Source: Vitrella brassicaformis
Taxonomy: Eukaryota; Sar; Vitrellaceae
DNA: 64,000 nucleotides
NCBI GenBank assembly: GCA_001179505.1
Contig: CDMY01000295.1
Location: 466,506 to 530,505 of the forward strand
Direction of reading: 5' to 3'
The position numbers and the translations under genes are program-made. The notes below the pieces were generated by a model. The model was not told where the DNA came from. It was given only the letters and a program-made list of their open reading frames with translations, and did not search any database. Of the stretch, positions 59,130 to 64,000 are shown in pieces (within the stretch, counting starts at the first letter, position 1; each line of letters starts with the position of its first letter).

Positions 59130-62016
59130 ATGAACACCCTATTTATTCTCTGCATTGTGGTCATTGCAGCCAAGGAGGGGCGTTTGGGTCTGACGAGAGC
59201 CTCTGAACTGGGAGGTAAGGTAACCACACCGCCATTCCATTCTCACCTGCAGGACATCAACGCGGTTTTTCTTTGCCAGGCCTATTGGCGCCGAACTTGA
59301 AGCCGTGTGTGCCTGAGCATGTGATCCAGAACGTGCCGGCCAAACCTTTAAGCCCCTTCATTGAGACCATGGTGCTGGAGACCGTGTGGAACAAGTGAGG
59401 GAAGGATGCGGCCACATGGAATTTTCACCCGATTCCCCGGTCTCCTTCTGTTGTCGTGAATGGTATGTATTGCTGCAGCACTCCGCTATGGGGAGGCAGC
59501 GACCAGGAGGCCGTATCCCAGCTGCGGTCGGTGGGGAGGGCTCAACACACGTATGGGGAAGGAAGATCGGCTTTGGTGTGCTTCCCCTCCCTCTCCCTTG
59601 GTCGATGCAGCTATGGGGAGAAGCGTCGCCTCCAGAATGGGCTGAGGAAGCTGCTGCAGGCGCTAGAGGTAGGTAGCTCGGTGAGGTCAGCAGATACAAA
59701 TCACATCAGCACTCACTCAGATGACACCATCTTTGTGTTTTCTTGTGCGTGTGGTCCACCTCAGTTGTACTTCGGCAGTGCCGGTCCTACCGAGCTGTAC
59801 GAGCGGCTGCTGGAGGTCAAGTCGCGGCTGCCCACACACAAAGGCAGCGCATCCGGCAGTGGCAGGAGCGTCCACAAGGGTACATAACATGGGTAGAGGG
59901 GGGGAGATACATCCTATTACATCCTCAGTCTTACTGGTGCTCACCTGCACGTGTGTCGTGTGGTGTCGTGTGCAGATGAGATTGATTGGGAGAGTTTCCA
60001 CGATGTACCTAGGGGGATGCTGAGCTGGATGGATTGGCCAGGCTTGGCAGCTGGGCACTCACGTCGTCTCGTCACACACTATAGACGGACGAATGGCTGT
60101 TGGTGTCGGTCGGTGCTGGCTGCAGGTGATTGGCCAGACCGCCGGATGGGACAGGCCGCTGCGGATCTTAGACAAACAGGAGATGTTCATGTACTGACCA
60201 AACAGAACAGAGAAAGAGATTTGGGTGCATGGATGGATGGATGTGTGTGGTCGCTGGCTGGCTGGCTGGCTGTCTGCAGAACGTTGTGCCTGCCGACGTC
60301 TGAGGTGTTCAAGAGTAGTCTGGAGGAGTTTCTCGAGACCAACCGGCAGCAGCTGCTGGAGTCCATCGTCAAGACAGACAACATGGCACCCAATCCGCGG
60401 CTCCACACTTGGTGGGCGGGCAGCGGGCTGCACCCACCTGACACAGACACTCTTGCAGACCCACTGCGCCTTTGTGTGTGCTGGCAGGCTGGTTCTGACG
60501 CGCGACAAGTTCGTAGAATCTCTGACCAAGCTGCCCTGGAACCATAGCGACCACCCGGTGGGGAGGGATAAGACGAAGGAGGGAGGGAGGGATGGATGAG
60601 CGGTGTGTGGCCTGGTGTGTGGTTCCAGATGCCCGAGAGTGAGTTGACGTTGCTGGGGTGCCCATACGAGAGCCTTGCACTCAGACTGCAGGCAAAGGTT
60701 CGCACCCACAGGACATAAGTGAAGGCACTGTCCTATTCTGTCCTGTCCTGTGTACGCATGTGTATGTGTTTGCAGGCACATCGTGAGAAGGTAGCTGCAG
60801 AGATCGCTCAATACTTCAGCCAACACCATCAGGCCGTGTCAAAGAAGGTATGCCTGTGAGTATGATGGTGGCTGGTGCACGCAATTCTCACCCTCCCGCC
60901 CCTTTGCTCGAATGCAGGATTTCCTCAAGACAAAGTACTCACACGGGCGGGCGTCAAAATGAACACATACAGCACCTGCGGTGTGTTGATGTGATGTGCT
61001 TTGTGTCTGTCAGTTTGGTGTCGTGCGAGGAGATACAGGTGATGATGCCCCACAAATACCCCATCCAATGGGTACCTACCTCCCTCACTCGGGGGGCATT
61101 GCATCGCATCAACGAATGAATGGACGGATGGATGGATGGATGGACACATCAACTCAACACGCGGGCTGTGTTGTGGTTGTGGTGTCCAGATCTACGCTGG
61201 TTGTCTACACCTGACCGAGGCCACTGCAGACGACATCTCCCCTGAAGACTGGTAGGTAGGTGGGTGGCTGGCCGATCCATGCCACTGCAGACAGACAGAG
61301 GCAGGAGAGAGAGGATACAGAGACAGAGAGAGTTGTGCATCCAGTCATCCAATGGCTGCTCTCATTCATCAGGCGTCGCGATGTCGAGGAGCGTGCGGCG
61401 TGGCCCGAGGACTACGCATCGCCCAACGCCAAGCCCTCCCACCCAGAAGAGATCGCACAGCTGGTAGGTACATACCTCATTCATCACCACAGACAGACAG
61501 ACAGACAGACAAGGGGAGGGAGACACATGTCGCAACCAACCAACCAACCTTTGCCTCTCTCTCTCTCTCTTGTTTCGTCTTCAGGAGCAGTTGTGGTACG
61601 ACGGCGGCATGCAGCAGGCTCTCGGTCCGCTGTCTCTGCCAGTGTCGGCCCACGGCATCAACTGGCTCACACCCTTCAAGTGCCTCAGCGACCAAGACGG
61701 TGACGGTGACGGCCACCCCTTTGCAGCTGCCATCCGCATGATCCATGGCGGCGGGCCAGTGCCCTCGTGGCTGCAGCAGCTCGACCACGAGGCCCTCCCC
61801 TCAAATGCCACACGAGCACGCCTCCTGCGGCTCGCACTCCATCCTGACCTGGGCATCGGCGGGCCCTTCCTCGCACATGGCTTCCAGCGCTGCTGCGAGG
61901 TGTTCTGCAAGCTGCACGGCAACACGCAGCAGCAGCAGCACTCTCGTGCGGGAGCTAAGAGGGAGAGTGGGGGGACGAGAGGGGCGGGCGGTGGCGGGGA
62001 GGGACGTGATGGATAG
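59130..62016 (+). CDS. Unrecognised protein with N-terminal leader, 15 exons
   Basis: Exons in phase: 59130-59214, 59280-59394, 59611-59668, 59765-59879, 59976-60004, 60126-60190, 60280-60411, 60488-60557, 60629-60697, 60776-60847, 60918-60934, 61014-61071, 61190-61251, 61373-61463, 61585-62016; 489 residues. It starts with a hydrophobic leader (MNTLFILCIVVIAA). Recognisable texture only: helical Leu-rich segments, conserved-looking HDVIGQTAGWDRPL across the exon 5/6 join and WYDGGMQQALGPLSLPVSAHGINW in the last exon, and an Asp-Gly run (DQDGDGDGH) that could bind calcium but lacks an EF-hand helix pattern. The C terminus is Gln/Gly-rich. I cannot name a family. All fourteen junctions keep phase, which supports the model. 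Confidence 0.62.
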
Positions 62017-62481
62017 ACGGACATCAGAGAGACCGTCCAGGGCCATATGCCATATGGAGGGATGGATGGCCCGTGCGGGTATGTGTGCAGTGTGTGGAGT
62101 GGATAGACAGACAGGGGAGATGGCTGGGCTGCACGTGTGTGTGTGTGTGTGTGTGTGTAGTGGGTGAAGAGTGAGCGATGTGGTGCCTGCCTGCGACAGT
62201 GAAAGGCATACATACGTGCAATTGAAGGACGATTGCAAAACGGCCCCATAGCTGTCCACTCCTATTGACTGCGACCGCATAGGTACGTCAGTGGTCGAAA
62301 GAGTGAACTGTCTGTCAACCAATATAAAATGTAAGCAGCGATTTGCACAATCGAGGGCCACCACGTTCTTGCCGCACTTATCGCACTGACACCTGACACC
62401 ACACCACACAGAACAAACGCAAAACAAAGGCCTGCATGGAGACGCCACTCCGTGATGAGTCTCTGTCGGTCACTGACTCAC
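62017..62481. other. Spacer or unresolved 3' exon of the next gene
   Basis: A possible last exon of the minus-strand gene begins at 62385 (cag acceptor) with a CDKCGK-x-VV-ALDC motif, repeating the CGK motif at the end of the previous exon. Its frame runs far beyond any sensible end, so I have not closed it. Confidence 0.35.
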
Positions 62482-63361
62482 CCACTTGCCGCACTTGTCC
62501 CCCTCGTCCGTCCTTGGGCACCCGACACACTCGCAAGGCAACATGCTGGCGGCCTCCTCGGCCAGCTCCCGCCACTTGTCGAGCATCACCCCCGCCATCA
62601 CACGCTGATTCACCACCACCTCCGTCTCGCCGTTCCACTGCACTGGCGGCTCTACACGGCCCGCCACGTCGCTCACAGAGGGTCGGGCGGCGGTGTCCGT
62701 CATGGCCGTGGGTGATGTGGGTGATGTGGCTGTGGCTGTGGCGTGCTGCAGCCGCCTGAGGGATTCCTGCACGCCCTGTCTGTCATAGCCCCAGAAGACG
62801 TTCACGATGTGCCGGTCCCGGAGGGCGGCGATGCACGCCTGTTGCTTGAGGGCGTAAGTGTTGAGGTCAGTGTTGAGCTTGAAGGCGCTGTCGATGGTCT
62901 TGGGGATGTGGTTCATGTGCAGCGCGTCCCACCCCGTGGACACCCAAGCACTTCTTCCTGAGTCGAGCGAAGTCGTCCTCGCTGCGAGCCTGGCCGCTGG
63001 GGGTCCAATCTGGGCGCCACTCCCTAATGGCCATACACAGACACAGACAGGTAACCATACAGAGCAGCTGGGCAGGCTACACGGTGCATGTGTCTGTCTC
63101 GAACACATCGGCGGCTCTAGCGTGTGTGAGACATTCATTGTAGTGAATGCATCGTCTCTCTGTCTATCCCACCGGCTCACAGTGTTGCCTGGACCGCTGG
63201 GGGTTCTGTGGGAATGGGGTTGAAGAAAGACGGGACGTACACCTGGTGGTGGGGACCGATGCGCACTGCCTTCGAGGGCGGCAGCTGCGGTGGCGGCGGT
63301 GGCGGAGTGGCGGATTCCGCGGCGGCAGGCTCTGCTCACATCAACAAACACCACACGCACA

Positions 63362-63393
<32 letters not shown>

Positions 63394-63714
63394 TTCGTCA
63401 ATCTGTCGCCCGAGCTACTGGCTTTTCATCGCCCTCTTACGCAGCGGCTGTATGGGGAGGATGCCGTATCGAGCCGCCAGCTTATTGCGGCGCTGGACTG
63501 CCACCCACAGCGCCTCTTCCATCTCCCTTGGCGTCAACGCCGCCGCCACCGTGGTCCTCGAGCCCTTCACGTCGACGTCCCAGCTCCCCCTCCAGTGAAG
63601 TCCTTTCCACCGGATGTTTATGTCCTGCACGTTCCCATTCAGACGCCGGAGTTCCCTCATCAGTTCCGTAGCGGCCTGTCGGGCCTCCTTTTCGTTCAAA
63701 ATGATGTCGTTCAT
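62482..63714 (-). CDS. Hypothetical protein with a one-base frame break
   Basis: Exons 63714-63441, 63331-63181 and 63023-62482. Exon 1 encodes a small unit beginning MNDIILNEKEARQAATELM with a Trp-rich strand region (RWKGLHWRGSWDVDV) faintly like an AP2 DNA-binding fold; weak. Exon 2 is Pro-rich. In exon 3 the frame shifts at a GGGG run (62932-62935): with three G the frame continues as HGWDALHMNHIPKTID through to ECVGCPRTDEGDKCGKW and ends exactly in phase 0. So the extra G is either a sequencing error or a true inactivation. The 3' end is unresolved. Confidence 0.4.
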
Positions 63715-63883
63715 GGTGTTTCTCGCCGACGGTGGTGCTTCAAAGGAAAAATCGCTACCCACCGACCTCCTTTCCACCTGATGTGCACGTACTGCACGTT
63801 CCCATTCACCTGGCGTCGAGCTCGGAGATCAGTGCCGCGGCGGCCTTCCGGGCCTCATTTTTGTTCAAAATGATGTCATCCAT
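63598..63883 (-). repeat. Two ~117-base direct copies of a coding unit
   Basis: About 63767-63883 begins ATGGATGACATCATTTTG and about 63598-63714 begins ATGAACGACATCATTTTG. Both continue with EARxAAxxL codons and end near GTGGAAAGGA. The upstream copy has a 2-base length change that breaks its frame after ELDAR, where GTGAAT could serve as a donor. Confidence 0.65.
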
Positions 63884-64000
63884 GGTGGTTCCCTCGCACG
63901 ACGGTAATACTTGAAGACTCTATCAGGATGTTGAAGTTGCTGTGTGCCGAACACACACCGTGGTCAGAAGGATCAGACGGAGCCCTCGAATCTCGCCTTA

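Overview
This is eukaryotic nuclear DNA. The genes are split by many short GT-AG introns (about 55-350 bases, a few GC-AG), there are no bacterial operons or ribosome binding sites, and introns and spacers are full of (CA/TG)n and (CTGT)n repeats. Roughly one gene per 3 kb, small introns, high GC, and a mix of membrane PAS, PLAC8, GOST-type and secreted peptidase genes suggest a protist, most likely an alveolate. A chromerid of the Vitrella type is my best guess; this is an inference from style, not from a marker gene. All exon models were built by hand from reading frame, splice sites, phase and comparison of paralogs.

Layout. 0-5 kb: 3' end of a phosphoinositide 5-phosphatase, a phosphatidylinositol synthase and a RING-H2 protein. 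5.6-9.8 kb: a 19-exon secreted subtilase (minus strand). 10-27 kb: MYND-finger protein, TRM7/FtsJ methyltransferase, sulfotransferase, a small basic protein, a multi-membrane PAS protein, ribosomal protein uL13, a small secreted protein and a GOST/GPR107-like seven-membrane receptor. 27-49 kb: the core of the window. Three genes (RABL3-like GTPase, PLAC8 membrane protein, short secreted helical protein) lie in a ~4.7 kb block present twice in opposite orientation (about 27.18-31.83 and 42.06-46.80 kb). Between the arms lie a papain-like gene copy, an M14 carboxypeptidase whose intron holds a 300-N gap, and an AMPK/SNF1-type kinase. The second papain-like copy lies just outside the right arm. 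49-64 kb: an F-box-like gene, a second subtilase (paralog of the first, opposite strand), a double phospholipase A2-like protein, an unrecognised 15-exon gene and a frame-disrupted hypothetical gene.

The most unusual aspect is the nested set of inverted gene pairs with different midpoints (subtilases ~30.8 kb, block ~37.0 kb, papain-like pair ~40.3 kb). They are a natural experiment in intron turnover and gene decay. The two subtilases share 16 introns and differ at 8, one difference creating an apparent 2-base microexon. One subtilase intron carries a 361-base hairpin built of 20-base units. The two papain-like copies are broken in different ways. Functionally, several genes point to secretion and the cell surface (subtilases, carboxypeptidase, PLA2-like, PLAC8, GOST receptor, PI lipid enzymes), but I see no evidence that they form one pathway.
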